A stretch of DNA of 64,000 nt from an uncultured Pontibacter sp. GTDB taxonomy: Bacteria > Bacteroidota > Bacteroidia > Cytophagales > Hymenobacteraceae. The translations under genes and the position numbers were made by a program. This document shows, piece by piece, positions 9,322-18,474 of the stretch. The notes under the pieces were generated by a model. It was not told where the DNA came from and searched no databases. It was given only the letters and a program-made list of their open reading frames with translations. Numbering within the stretch: position 1 is the stretch's first letter; each line of letters begins with the position of its first letter. Where the stretch lies: assembly GCA_947499125.1 (NCBI GenBank), contig CANMMP010000003.1:601748-665747 (forward strand), written 5' to 3'.

Positions 9322-10350
9322 ATGAGCAAAAAAAATATAGGTAAAATAGGCGTTCTACTGGTTAACCTCGGAACTCCGGACACAGCAGAAACCCCTGATG
9401 TAAGAAAATACCTGCGCGAATTCCTGATGGACAGACGCGTAATAGATATAAACCCGGTTGGGCGCTTCTTCCTGATAAATGGTGTTATTGCTCCATTTAG
9501 GGCACCAAAATCAGCAAAAGTATACAAAGAGCTCTGGACAGAACGCGGTTCGCCGTTGCTTTATCATGGCATAGACCTGAAGGAGAAATTGCAGGTTGCC
9601 CTCGGCGATAATTACCATGTAGCTTTTGGCATGCGTTACCAAAGCCCGAGTATACAAAGTGCTTTAGAAGAGCTGCGCGATAAAAGTGTAGACAGGATTA
9701 TAGTATTGCCACTGTTCCCGCAATATGCGGCGGCCTCCACAGGGTCGGTACAGGATAAGGTTATGGAGATCGTAAAGGAGTGGTGGGTGATCCCGAGTAT
9801 AAACTTTATCTCTTCTTTCTGCGACGATCCGGGCTTTATAAACGCATTTGCCGAACTGGGCAAGCAGCATATGGCACAAGATAACTATGATCATGTGATC
9901 TTTAGCTACCATGGTTTGCCGGAACGACAGGTTTTAAAAGGTAGTGATAAAGGCTACTGTAAATTGGGTTCGTGCTGCAACAGCTATAACAAGCGCAATA
10001 AATACTGTTACCGCGCCGCCTGCTTTGCAACATCCAGGTTACTGGCCGAACAGCTTGGTATAACCGAAGACCAATATACGGTTACGTTCCAGAGCCGCCT
10101 GTTAAAAGACCCTTGGCTACAACCTTACACTGACGAAGTTCTGAAAACGCTTCCTGCGAAAGGAATTAAAAAAGTGCTGGCCTTTAGTCCTGCTTTTGTG
10201 GCCGATTGCCTGGAAACAACTATAGAAGTTGGCGAAGAATTTAAGGAAATGTTTGAGCACGCCGGCGGCGAAAAATGGCAGCTTGTAGAAAGCCTTAACT
10301 CAAACGATACCTGGGTAGAGGCAGTAAAATCCTTGGTGCTGGAAAGTTAA
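9322..10350 (+). CDS. hemH: Ferrochelatase
   Basis: A 342-residue enzyme that inserts Fe(II) into the porphyrin in the last step of haem synthesis. The N-terminal LVNLGTPD, the catalytic His197 in SYHGLPE, SRLLKDPWLQPYTD and the second-half FVADCLETTIE with Glu298 are all present. A cysteine-rich insertion holds Cys213, 218, 219, 229 and 234 next to the active-site helix. Some bacterial ferrochelatases bind a [2Fe-2S] cluster through internal cysteines, so a cluster is possible but not proven. The gene is monocistronic, with its own promoter and a strong terminator. Confidence 0.95.
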   Translation: MSKKNIGKIGVLLVNLGTPDTAETPDVRKYLREFLMDRRVIDINPVGRFFLINGVIAPFRAPKSAKVYKELWTERGSPLLYHGIDLKEKLQVALGDNYHVAFGMRYQSPSIQSALEELRDKSVDRIIVLPLFPQYAAASTGSVQDKVMEIVKEWWVIPSINFISSFCDDPGFINAFAELGKQHMAQDNYDHVIFSYHGLPERQVLKGSDKGYCKLGSCCNSYNKRNKYCYRAACFATSRLLAEQLGITEDQYTVTFQSRLLKDPWLQPYTDEVLKTLPAKGIKKVLAFSPAFVADCLETTIEVGEEFKEMFEHAGGEKWQLVESLNSNDTWVEAVKSLVLES

Positions 10351-10380
10351 GTTTTTAAGATTGAGCAGAATAAGTATAAA

Positions 10381-10417
10381 AAGAGCCGCTAATGACATGT
10401 TAGCGGCTCTTTGTTTT
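10381..10417 (+). terminator. hemH intrinsic terminator
   Basis: An 11-bp perfect stem (AAGAGCCGCTA / TAGCGGCTCTT) with a 9-nt loop, followed by TTGTTTT, lies 30 bases after hemH. Confidence 0.85.
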
Positions 10418-10497
10418 ATAGTTCTGAAAGCAATATTGAATTGAATATACCTTACATAGCCTGATCCTACTGCCTTGTAAATCTTAAATATCTTAGT

Positions 10498-11079
10498 CTA
10501 TATTCTCTTAAAGTCGATCCAGTAATCTGAAGTAGCATCTGCATAAGAACGGAGTTTGTCCAGAAGTATAGCAGGGTCGTCTTCTATTATAAGGTTGTCC
10601 AGTTGGTCGCGTTTAACAAAGCCTTCGGTTATCGTATGGCTGATCATCTCAAAGAATTTATCATAGTAGCCATTGATGTTATAGAAGGCCACAGGCTTTT
10701 TAATAATGCCCAGTTGGTTCCAGGTAATTATCTCGCAGATCTCATCAAACGTACCGAAGCCGCCGGGCATAGCAATAAAGGCGTCGGAGCGGGCCGCCAT
10801 AATAGCTTTACGCTCGTGCATGGTCTCTACCACATGTAGTTCGTTCAGGCCATGGTGCGCCACTTCACGGTCTACTAAACTCTGCGGAATAACACCTATA
10901 GCTTTGCCACCATGTTCCAGCACTGCGTCGGCTATAACACCCATCAGGCCAACATTGCCACCACCATACACCAGCATTACTTTTTGCTCGGCCATCAGTT
11001 TGCCCAGCGCAGCAGATGCTTCGCTGTACGTTGGGTCGAGGCCTGTATTGGCACCACAAAAAATACCTAAACTTTTCAT
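10498..11079 (-). CDS. LOG-family nucleoside 5'-monophosphate phosphoribohydrolase (TIGR00730)
   Basis: The 193-residue Rossmann-like protein carries GGGNVGLMG at 39-47, MHERK at 87-91 and the hallmark PGGFGTFDE at 105-113. This is the active-site motif of the LOG/TIGR00730 family, which splits AMP-type nucleotides, including cytokinin riboside monophosphates, into base and ribose 5-phosphate. Such proteins were formerly called lysine decarboxylases, which is incorrect. In a non-plant-associated bacterium the role is probably nucleotide turnover. Confidence 0.9.
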   Translation of the reverse strand: MKSLGIFCGANTGLDPTYSEASAALGKLMAEQKVMLVYGGGNVGLMGVIADAVLEHGGKAIGVIPQSLVDREVAHHGLNELHVVETMHERKAIMAARSDAFIAMPGGFGTFDEICEIITWNQLGIIKKPVAFYNINGYYDKFFEMISHTITEGFVKRDQLDNLIIEDDPAILLDKLRSYADATSDYWIDFKRI

Positions 11080-11105
11080 TAAACTCTTTTTAAAATAAAA
11101 TCTGG

Positions 11106-11113
11106 CAAAAGTA
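11106..11113 (-). promoter_or_regulatory. Promoter -7 element (TACTTTTG) for the LOG-family gene
   Basis: On the minus strand the sequence fits TAnnTTTG and sits about 27 bases before the ATG at 11079, giving a leader of about 22 bases. No clear -33 element was seen. Confidence 0.5.
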
Positions 11114-11165
11114 AAGCCCCGCCATTACTGACGGAGCTTCGGTTATAGTTTATAGTTCCAGGTTG

Positions 11166-12326
11166 TTATGCTGTTACTTTATGATACATCTTTGCTAAGG
11201 TCTCCGCTACATAATCTATCTCGGCTTCGGTGTTATACTTACTGAACGAGAAGCGAACCGAACCACGCGTCGGGTCAACGTTAAGGGCACGCAGCACATG
11301 CGAACCGGTATCGGCACCACTGCTGCAGGCGCTGCCACCCGATGCTGAAATTTTAGCAATATCCAGGCTGAACAACAGCATTTCGTTTATGTCCGAAGCA
11401 GGCAGGCTAACATTAAGCACCGTATAAAGGCTCTTATCACCAAACTCCGACATGCCATTAAAGCTTACATCTTCCATCTGCTCACGCAGTTTATAGATCA
11501 TCCTGTCCTTCAGGTTCTGTATGTGGCGCGTGTGGTCGTCCATGTCGCGGTAGGCGATCTCTAAGGCTTTTGCCAGGCCAATGATGCCATACACATTCTC
11601 GGTGCCGCCACGCATGTTGCGCTCCTGCGAGCCACCCTGTATCAACGGCTGAATTTTATAGTTTGCATCGCAGTACAGGAAACCTATACCTTTTGGCCCA
11701 TGGAATTTGTGCGCCGAACCAACTATAAAATTAGCGTTCAGAGCCTGCAGGTCGTGCTTATAGTGGCCCATGGTCTGCACCGTATCCGAATGGAAAACAG
11801 CGTTATACTTCTTGCAGATCTCGCCAATGGCTTCGATGTTATTAAGCGTGCCGATCTCGTTATTGGCATGCATCACCGAAACTAAAGTTTGCGGCTGGTT
11901 CGCCAATAATTCTTCCAGGTGCTCCAGGTCCAGGTTGCCACGCTCATCATGCTTCAGGTAGCTAACCTGCACGCCATCCTGTTTTTCCAGCATCTCCATG
12001 GTATGCAACACGGCATGGTGCTCCAGTTTTGTAGAGATAGCATGTTTTATTCCTAAAGTGCGGCAAGTGCAGATAAGTGCTGCGTTATCGGCTTCGGTAC
12101 CTCCTGAAGTAAAAAATATCTCGGCAGGAGAGGTGTTTAGTAAGCCTGCCACAGTTTTGCGTGCTTTCTCAATAGCCGCCCTCACTTCACGGCCATGTGT
12201 ATGAATAGAAGATGGGTTTCCGTAGTGCTCCAGCATAAAAGGAGCCATGGCATCAAAAACTTCCTTGTCTAAAGGGGTGGTGGCAGCATTGTCTAAATAT
12301 ACACGCATGTCGGTAAGGGTTTGCAT
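11166..12326 (-). CDS. Cysteine desulfurase, NifS/IscS class
   Basis: PLP enzyme that removes sulfur from cysteine for Fe-S cluster or tRNA thiolation. The protein starts MRVYLDNAATTPLD after a possible six-residue extension. His104 stacks on the cofactor, Lys207 in GSAHKFHGPKG binds PLP, and Cys334 in SGGSACSSG accepts the persulfide. Length is 386 residues from ATG 12326, or 380 from the internal ATG at 12308, which matches the usual family start better. No iscU or suf gene is adjacent, so the acceptor is not known from context. Confidence 0.92.
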   Translation of the reverse strand: MQTLTDMRVYLDNAATTPLDKEVFDAMAPFMLEHYGNPSSIHTHGREVRAAIEKARKTVAGLLNTSPAEIFFTSGGTEADNAALICTCRTLGIKHAISTKLEHHAVLHTMEMLEKQDGVQVSYLKHDERGNLDLEHLEELLANQPQTLVSVMHANNEIGTLNNIEAIGEICKKYNAVFHSDTVQTMGHYKHDLQALNANFIVGSAHKFHGPKGIGFLYCDANYKIQPLIQGGSQERNMRGGTENVYGIIGLAKALEIAYRDMDDHTRHIQNLKDRMIYKLREQMEDVSFNGMSEFGDKSLYTVLNVSLPASDINEMLLFSLDIAKISASGGSACSSGADTGSHVLRALNVDPTRGSVRFSFSKYNTEAEIDYVAETLAKMYHKVTA

Positions 12327-12355
12327 TACTCTATCTAACGAACTACTAAAGTATG

Positions 12356-12405
12356 AAAAAAAGTTGCGCCAAGGAGAAAAGAACTTTGTCTTTTACCTTG
12401 GCGCA
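12356..12405 (-). terminator. glmM intrinsic terminator (minus strand)
   Basis: A 10-bp stem (TGCGCCAAGG / CCTTGGCGCA) extended internally by AAAAGA/TCTTTT is followed on the minus strand by AACTTTTTTT. It separates glmM from the cysteine desulfurase gene, so the two are probably not one operon. Confidence 0.85.
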
Positions 12406-12444
12406 GTACTATAACCTGTTATAAAATATAGTTACAACAGCACA

Positions 12445-13839
12445 TTATGCTTTCTCAGATATAATTTCTTTGATATCCGCAATGATCTTGTTTGCCAGGT
12501 GGTCGGCGGTAGCATTGCTATCCGATTCGGCATAGATACGGATGATCGGTTCGGTGTTAGACTTGCGCAGGTGCACCCACTCTTTGTCGAACTCGATCTT
12601 TACACCATCTATCGTATTAATAGGCTGCTTGGCGTAGCGCTCCTGCATTTGGGTAAGCACAGCATCTACATCCACATCCGGGGTAAGCTCTATCTTGTTT
12701 TTAGAGATATAATAATTAGGATAGCTGGCACGCAGGCGTGTCATGCTTAGACCAGATTTGGCAAGGTGGGTCAAAAACAAAGCTATACCAACCAGTGCAT
12801 CGCGGCCATAGTGTAGCTCCGGGTAAATAATACCTCCGTTGCCTTCGCCACCAATTACAGCGTTCTGCTCCTTCATCATATTCACCACGTTCACTTCGCC
12901 AACAGCTGCAGCATAATAATTGCCACCCGCTTTCTCGGTTACATCGCGCAGCGCCCTTGTAGATGACAGGTTAGAAACCGTGTTACCAACTTTATTCTTT
13001 AATATATAATCAGCTACGGCTACTAAGGTATACTCTTCGCCAAACATGCTGCCATCTTCGTTTATCAGTGCCAGGCGGTCCACATCCGGGTCTACCACTA
13101 TACCCAGGTCAAACTTACCTTTCTCTATCACCTTCGATATCTCGCGCAGATTCTCTGGCAGCGGCTCCGGGTTGTGCGGGAAATGTCCGTCCGGTTCGCA
13201 GTATAGTTTCTCTACAGTTTTAACGCCCAGGGCTTCCAGCAACATTGGCACTGCAATACCGCCTGTCGAGTTAACGCAATCTATAGCTACCTTAAATTTC
13301 TTTTCTTTAATAGCTGCTACATCTACCAACGGCAGGCCAAGTATAGTTTCGATGTGCCTTGCAATGGCATCTTCGCGTTGCGTGTAAGTGCCCAGTTCGG
13401 TTACCTGTGCAAACTCAAAGGCTTCCTTGTCAGCCAGTTCTAATACTAACTTACCTTCGGCATCCGAAATAAATTCACCTTTATAGTTAAGGAGCTTCAG
13501 GGCGTTCCACTGTTTCGGGTTATGGCTGGCTGTAAGTATAATGCCACCGCCTGCATTTAGCTCGGGCACTACCATTTCTACAGTTGGCGTAGTCGATAAG
13601 CCTACATCTATCACATTTATACCTAAGCCTTGCAGCGTAGCGCAAACCAGTTTGTTCACCATATCGCCGGAAATGCGTGCATCGCGCCCAACTATAATGG
13701 TGTTGTTATTGTTGGTCGTCTGTAATACCCAGGTGCCGTAAGCGGCGGCAAATTTTACCACATCTACAGGGGTAAGTGCTTCACCAGCCTGCCCGCCTAT
13801 CGTTCCTCTGATTCCTGAAATTGATTTTATTAAAGCCAC
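12445..13839 (-). CDS. glmM: Phosphoglucosamine mutase
   Basis: A 464-residue alpha-D-phosphohexomutase converting glucosamine 6-phosphate to the 1-phosphate for UDP-GlcNAc and peptidoglycan. The phosphoserine loop TASHNPKQWNALK has Ser105, the metal loop DPDVDR has Asp250/252/254, the sugar-binding GEGNGG is at 331-336, and the phosphate-binding RKSNTEPIIR is in domain 4. The start codon is GTG (MALIKSISGIRGT), which matches the conserved N-terminus of the Bacteroidota form. Confidence 0.93.
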   Translation of the reverse strand: MALIKSISGIRGTIGGQAGEALTPVDVVKFAAAYGTWVLQTTNNNNTIIVGRDARISGDMVNKLVCATLQGLGINVIDVGLSTTPTVEMVVPELNAGGGIILTASHNPKQWNALKLLNYKGEFISDAEGKLVLELADKEAFEFAQVTELGTYTQREDAIARHIETILGLPLVDVAAIKEKKFKVAIDCVNSTGGIAVPMLLEALGVKTVEKLYCEPDGHFPHNPEPLPENLREISKVIEKGKFDLGIVVDPDVDRLALINEDGSMFGEEYTLVAVADYILKNKVGNTVSNLSSTRALRDVTEKAGGNYYAAAVGEVNVVNMMKEQNAVIGGEGNGGIIYPELHYGRDALVGIALFLTHLAKSGLSMTRLRASYPNYYISKNKIELTPDVDVDAVLTQMQERYAKQPINTIDGVKIEFDKEWVHLRKSNTEPIIRIYAESDSNATADHLANKIIADIKEIISEKA

Positions 13840-13863
13840 TCGTTCTTATCTTTTAATAGACTG

Positions 13864-13871
13864 CAAAAGTA
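13864..13871 (-). promoter_or_regulatory. glmM promoter -7 element (TACTTTTG)
   Basis: Minus-strand TAnnTTTG match placed so that transcription would start about 20 bases before the GTG start of glmM. No -33 TTTG was seen at 19 bases. Confidence 0.5.
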
Positions 13872-14036
13872 GTAATATTTAGGTTTATACTTTACACTTT
13901 AACTAAAACAGTATACCTGATCTTTTAATGTATGCCGAGCAATAAGCTGACTTATAGTTTTATAATTGCCTGTTTATAGTTTTTAATGCAGGTTGCGGTG
14001 CGCTATACCTAACTAACCCGGCCAACCTTATTTTAG

Positions 14037-14044
14037 TATATTTG
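14037..14044 (+). promoter_or_regulatory. mazG promoter -7 element (TATATTTG) directly abutting the start codon
   Basis: The element ends only four bases before the mazG ATG at 14049. With usual Bacteroidota spacing the transcript would begin at or next to the start codon, suggesting a leaderless mRNA. Confidence 0.5.
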
Positions 14045-14048
14045 CCCT

Positions 14049-14858
14049 ATGGATAAAACTTTTTTTGATGATACGCCGCGTGGCAGGCAGCTTCAGGCAT
14101 TTAACCGCCTGCTTGATGTAATGGACGACCTGCGTGCCAAATGCCCCTGGGACCGGAAACAAACCATGGAAAGCCTGCGCCACTTAACTATAGAGGAAAC
14201 CTACGAGCTTTCGGATGCTATTTTAAAGAAAGACCAGCCTGAAATAAAGAAGGAGATAGGTGATCTGATGCTGCACATGGTGTTTTATGCCAAAATTGCT
14301 TCGGAGCAGAAAACCTTTGATATGGCTGACGTGTTAAACGCTCAGTGCGAGAAGCTTATCTTCAGGCACCCACACATTTACGGCGACGTAACAGCAGATA
14401 CAGAAGAAGAGGTAAAGAAGAACTGGGAGCAACTAAAGCTTAAAGAAGGAAACAAATCGGTGCTGGGCGGTGTGCCATCGTCGTTGCCGGCCTTGGTTAA
14501 AGCCATGCGTATACAGGAAAAAGCCCGTGGAGCAGGTTTTGACTGGGACGATAAAAGCCAGGTTTGGCAAAAAGTGCAGGAAGAGCTGAGCGAGTTTGAA
14601 GAGGAGTTTAACGTAACCGACACCACAACTATAGATAAGGAACGCGCAACTGCCGAGTTTGGCGACCTGCTGTTCTCGCTAATTAATTTTGCCCGCTTTG
14701 TTGATATAAACCCGGAGGAGGCGCTGGAAAGAACCAATCTTAAATTTATTGACCGCTTTAAGTACCTGGAAACCGAAGCCGCAAAAGATGGTAAAAATTT
14801 ACAGGATATGACCTTGGAAGAAATGGACTTTTACTGGAATAAGGCAAAAAAAAGGTAG
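14049..14858 (+). CDS. mazG: Nucleoside triphosphate pyrophosphohydrolase
   Basis: The 269-residue protein has two MazG all-alpha repeats. The first holds CPWDRKQTMESL, the metal-binding IEETYEL and KKEIGDLMLHMVF (E-x-x-E … E-x-x-D pattern). The second has VQEELSEFEEEF and AEFGDLLFSLINFAR. MazG hydrolyses NTPs and dNTPs to monophosphates and pyrophosphate, cleaning aberrant nucleotides and affecting ppGpp levels. Its length is the usual size for the two-domain form. Confidence 0.93.
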   Translation: MDKTFFDDTPRGRQLQAFNRLLDVMDDLRAKCPWDRKQTMESLRHLTIEETYELSDAILKKDQPEIKKEIGDLMLHMVFYAKIASEQKTFDMADVLNAQCEKLIFRHPHIYGDVTADTEEEVKKNWEQLKLKEGNKSVLGGVPSSLPALVKAMRIQEKARGAGFDWDDKSQVWQKVQEELSEFEEEFNVTDTTTIDKERATAEFGDLLFSLINFARFVDINPEEALERTNLKFIDRFKYLETEAAKDGKNLQDMTLEEMDFYWNKAKKR

Positions 14859-15392
14859 GCTTGCATACAGGTTTCAAAATTGCTTCTTATATTTAAATCG
14901 GCTTTTACTGTATAAAAGTACGCAACTTCGTAGTATAAGTAGTTAAGATAGCTAACTGTGCTTAAGAAGCCGTATATAGTAACGATTATAGTTTACAGGT
15001 TATTTCCGGGCTATAATTATACCTATCACCCTCTCAGCAAAGCTTTTTGGTGCAACAAATGCGGCTAAGCCATGTATAATGGTAGTGCTCAATTTTTATA
15101 TTGAAATTTTTAAAGAGAATAAGTCCGGATTAAAGTTTATACTTTGGATAATATTCGAAATTATATAGATTTGTAGATGCGCATCTGTTTGCGATGTACT
15201 CTTAACTATAATCTGGCCTGCATCCGCAGGTTTCTGAAGCTTACTGAAGACGACTTATTAAGAAGTATAAATCGAAAAATTTGTAGCATAAAGAACTAAA
15301 ACTGAAACAATTACATTTTTATAATTACACAATCAGATTACACAAACAATTTTATTACAACACAAACAGCTAAACTTTAAACTTTAATTAAA
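14859..15392. other. Intergenic region carrying the exb operon promoter and a long leader
   Basis: 534 bases without a gene. The promoter lies at 15143-15173, leaving about 215 bases of untranslated leader before exbB. The rest is AT-rich, with several AAGTATAA-type words. No riboswitch-like conserved structure was recognised in the leader. Confidence 0.5.
15143..15173 (+). promoter_or_regulatory. Consensus Bacteroidota promoter of the exbB-tonB cluster
   Basis: TTTG at 15143-15146, then 19 bases, then TAGATTTG at 15166-15173. This is an exact fit to the TTTG-N19-TAnnTTTG consensus of the primary sigma factor in this phylum. It is the best promoter match noticed in the window. Confidence 0.8.
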
Positions 15393-16271
15393 ATGGAAAA
15401 AAAGACTGCAGTAGTAAGCAAAGATGCTAATGTAGAGGCCAAAGGCGGCTCAGCTGCTTCGTTATTTGCTACAATTGTTATTCCGGTAACTTTTGTGATA
15501 TGCGTGCTTATCTATATGTTCGTTCTTGGTAACCCTGCTAACTTCGAAGGTGGCAGCAACGAGAACCATCCTCTTCCTGGCAATTACCTTGGCATTGTTT
15601 ACAAAGGTGGTTGGGTAGTACCTGTGTTAATGACCCTTGTACTTCTTGTATTAGTATTCTCTATTGAGCGTGCTCTTACCATCAGCAAAGCAAAAGGTAC
15701 TAAAAACGTAGCAGGTTTTGTTCGCACAATCTCTTCTAAACTTAACCAGCGCGATATCAACGGTGCAATTGCTGCCTGCGACGTGCAAAAAGGTTCAGTT
15801 GGTAACGTAGTAAAAGCTGGTCTTCTTAAGTACAAGGAAATGCAGAACGAGCCTGAGCTGTTAAAAGCTGAGAAAGTAGCTGCTATCCAGAAAGAGATTG
15901 AAGAATCTACTTCACTTGAGTTGCCAATGCTTGAGAAAAACCTGGTTATCATCTCTACTATCGCTTCTATCTCGACTCTTACAGGTCTGGTAGGTACGGT
16001 ACTTGGTATGATCAAGGCGTTCTCGGCTCTTGCTGCTTCTGGTACTCCGGATGCTACCGCCCTTTCAAACGGTATCTCTGAGGCCCTTATCAACACAGCC
16101 CTTGGTGTAACTGGTTCTGCTATCGCTATTATTGCTTATAACTACTTTACAAGCAAGATCGATGAGCTTACTTACAGCATCGACGAAGCTGGTTTCAGCA
16201 TCATCTCTACTTTCGCAGCACAGCACGAAACAAGTGGCGCTGCTACTGCTCCAAGACAACAAACTGTATAA
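15393..16271 (+). CDS. exbB: MotA/TolQ/ExbB proton-channel protein
   Basis: A 292-residue inner-membrane protein with hydrophobic segments near residues 23-45, 72-92, 185-208 and 230-252, and the long cytoplasmic loop typical of ExbB. The late part LTGLVGTVLGMIKAFSAL and EALINTALGVTGSAIAIIAYNYF forms the conserved channel helices. ExbB pentamers with ExbD use proton flow to energise TonB. It is the first gene of a tight cluster, with exbD beginning 20 bases later. Confidence 0.92.
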   Translation: MEKKTAVVSKDANVEAKGGSAASLFATIVIPVTFVICVLIYMFVLGNPANFEGGSNENHPLPGNYLGIVYKGGWVVPVLMTLVLLVLVFSIERALTISKAKGTKNVAGFVRTISSKLNQRDINGAIAACDVQKGSVGNVVKAGLLKYKEMQNEPELLKAEKVAAIQKEIEESTSLELPMLEKNLVIISTIASISTLTGLVGTVLGMIKAFSALAASGTPDATALSNGISEALINTALGVTGSAIAIIAYNYFTSKIDELTYSIDEAGFSIISTFAAQHETSGAATAPRQQTV

Positions 16272-16291
16272 CTGACTCTTAACACAAAAAA

Positions 16292-16903
16292 ATGCCTAAA
16301 GTAAAAGTAAAAAGGACCAAACCTACATTGGACATGACACCAATGGTGGACCTTGCCTTCTTGCTGGTTACTTTCTTTATGCTAACAACGCAGTTCTCTC
16401 CGGAAGAAGCGGTGATCGTGGATACGCCATCGTCGGTTTCAGAGATAAGACTGCCGGAGTCAAACGTGATTACGATAACGGTTGATAAGAACGACCGCGT
16501 ATTCTTTGGAGTTGACAGCAAACAAGTAAAGGAAGTGTTGCTTAACAAGATGGCGGGCAAATATGGTGTTAGCTTCAGTCCAACAGAAGTAGAAACTTTC
16601 TCGCTGTTAACAAATTTTGGCGTGCCGATGAACAGGCTTAAGTCGTATTTAGCGATGGAAACCGACGCACGTAAGAATTATGACAAGCAGGCTCCTGGTA
16701 TTCCGATCGACTCGGTAGGAAACGAACTAGGCGACTGGGTGCACCAGACGCGTCTTTCGAACCCGAAAGTTGTGGTAGCCATTAAAGGCGACCAGGATGT
16801 AAGCTTCGAGACTGTGCAGAAGGTGATCAACACGCTACAGGACAAGAAGGTGAACAGGTTTAACCTGATCACTGACATGGAAAATAGACCGCAAAACCTT
16901 TAA
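16292..16903 (+). CDS. exbD: ExbD/TolR biopolymer transport protein, first copy
   Basis: The 203-residue protein has a short cytoplasmic N-terminus (LDMTPMVDLAFLLVTFFML) whose single transmembrane helix carries the essential proton-relay Asp20, followed by a periplasmic domain. It is longer than typical ExbD (about 140 aa) because of extra periplasmic sequence around residues 90-150. Two different ExbD proteins in a row is usual in Bacteroidota and may form a mixed assembly. Confidence 0.9.
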   Translation: MPKVKVKRTKPTLDMTPMVDLAFLLVTFFMLTTQFSPEEAVIVDTPSSVSEIRLPESNVITITVDKNDRVFFGVDSKQVKEVLLNKMAGKYGVSFSPTEVETFSLLTNFGVPMNRLKSYLAMETDARKNYDKQAPGIPIDSVGNELGDWVHQTRLSNPKVVVAIKGDQDVSFETVQKVINTLQDKKVNRFNLITDMENRPQNL

Positions 16904-16919
16904 TAATAGGAGATAAGAA

Positions 16920-17447
16920 ATGGCAGAAGTACAAGAAAAAGCCGACTCCGGTAAAGGCGGGAAAAAGAGATCCAAGAAAATGTCTGTCCACCTGGACATG
17001 ACACCAATGGTTGACCTTGCGTTTCTTCTTTTAACGTTCTTCATGCTTACTACTACATTCAGTAAGCCACAGACCATGGAGATTAACATGCCTGTGAAAC
17101 CAGATAATGAAGAAGAGCAGATTGCCTTGAAGGCAAGTAACGCGATGACCATTATTCTTGGCGAGGACGACAAAGTATTCTATTACTTTGGATTGGGTGC
17201 TCCGGAAGAGAACCCTGAAGTGATAGAGACGGATTATTCAGCAACAGGCATTCGCCAGGCTTTGCTTTCGCCACGTGTGAAGCAGAACGCTAAGATGACT
17301 GTTATGGTTAAACCGCTGGAAACGTCCCGTTACAAGAATATGGTAGACATCCTGGATGAATTAAAAATTACGGATACCAAAAAGTTTGCTCTCGTAGAAA
17401 TAACTGATACAGACAAACAACTGGTACAAACTAAACTAGGACAATAA
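16920..17447 (+). CDS. exbD: ExbD/TolR biopolymer transport protein, second copy
   Basis: A 175-residue paralogue with a Lys-rich N-terminus (KGGKKRSKK), the helix LDMTPMVDLAFLLLTFFML with Asp32, and a periplasmic domain. It starts 16 bases after the first exbD and ends 5 bases before tonB, so translation of the three is probably coupled. Confidence 0.9.
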   Translation: MAEVQEKADSGKGGKKRSKKMSVHLDMTPMVDLAFLLLTFFMLTTTFSKPQTMEINMPVKPDNEEEQIALKASNAMTIILGEDDKVFYYFGLGAPEENPEVIETDYSATGIRQALLSPRVKQNAKMTVMVKPLETSRYKNMVDILDELKITDTKKFALVEITDTDKQLVQTKLGQ

Positions 17448-17452
17448 CAGAT

Positions 17453-18274
17453 ATGGACGAAAGTAAGTTAGCAAAAGCCTCGCTTGATGATATCGTCTTT
17501 TCCGGACGAAACAAAGCATACGGTGCTTATCTACTTCGCAAACTGTATAATAGCCACGTCACTAAAGCTGCCATTATAGCTACTGTTATATTTGCTGTGT
17601 TAATCAGTATTCCACTGATCAGCAAAATGATAGCTGGCGAAGAAGAGGTAGTAGTGGAAGAGCGAATTATTACAGAGGTAGATCTGGCTCCGCCACCGCC
17701 ATTGGAAGAACAAGCACCGCCGCCGCCGCCACCGCCGGATATTCCGCCGCCGCCACCGCCGGTACGTGCACAGGTAAAGTATACTCCGCCTGTTGTAAAG
17801 CGTGACAACGAAGTGGTAGAAGAGGAAGAAGTACCTGATGTGGAAGTACTGGAAGAGATTGACGCCGGTACTGAGACAGTAGAAGGTACACCAGATGCCC
17901 CACTTGACTTAGGTGATATTGACGGCACCAGCGACGTAGTTGCTGAGGTTGTTGAAGAAAAGCCTTACGAGTATGTGGAGCAGATGCCAACTTTCCCGGG
18001 AGGTGAATTGGAAATGCAGAAATACATTGCAAAGAACATTCGCTATCCTGCAGCCGCTTCCAGAGCTGGTATTGAAGGCCTTGTGGTTGTATCGTTCGTA
18101 GTAGGTAAAACCGGTGAGATCTCTGAAGTAAAAGTACTGAAGGGATTAGGAGCCGGAACTGACGAAGAAGCGATGCGCGTTATCAAGTCGATGCCAAAAT
18201 GGAACGCAGGTAAACAAAACGGTAGAGCAGTACCAGTAAGATTTACTGTACCGGTGCGTTACACTATCAGATAA
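17453..18274 (+). CDS. tonB: Energy transducer TonB
   Basis: A 273-residue protein. The cytoplasmic tail contains DIVFSGRNKAYGAYLLRKLY, typical of Bacteroidota TonB. One membrane anchor (about residues 37-57) is followed by a Pro-rich periplasmic spacer (about 77-105) with runs of six or seven prolines, an acidic Val/Glu-rich linker, and a TonB C-terminal domain (about 185-273, YPAAASRAGIEGLVVVSFVVG and the closing PVRFTVPVRYTIR). It carries ExbBD energy to outer-membrane receptors. The TPF segment EQMPTFPGGE before the domain is typical of the family. Confidence 0.93.
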   Translation: MDESKLAKASLDDIVFSGRNKAYGAYLLRKLYNSHVTKAAIIATVIFAVLISIPLISKMIAGEEEVVVEERIITEVDLAPPPPLEEQAPPPPPPPDIPPPPPPVRAQVKYTPPVVKRDNEVVEEEEVPDVEVLEEIDAGTETVEGTPDAPLDLGDIDGTSDVVAEVVEEKPYEYVEQMPTFPGGELEMQKYIAKNIRYPAAASRAGIEGLVVVSFVVGKTGEISEVKVLKGLGAGTDEEAMRVIKSMPKWNAGKQNGRAVPVRFTVPVRYTIR

Positions 18275-18293
18275 TAATAGCCTTGCTATAAAC

Positions 18294-18333
18294 AAAGCCC
18301 CGGTTAAGAAATTAGCTGGGGCTTTTGCTTTTA
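18294..18333 (+). terminator. Terminator after first tonB
   Basis: Stem AAAGCCCC / GGGGCTTT with a 16-nt loop followed by TGCTTTT. It may reduce but not necessarily stop transcription into the second tonB gene. Confidence 0.75.
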
Positions 18334-18474
18334 AAAATAAAGTATGCTGCATGCATACTAAATAAAATAAAAAGCGTATATTCAGATTAAACTATTTGTA
18401 CAACTATAAAACATAACCATACATACCAACCATGATCACCTGACCAATTGTTAAACTATAAAACCCAAAAGCCC

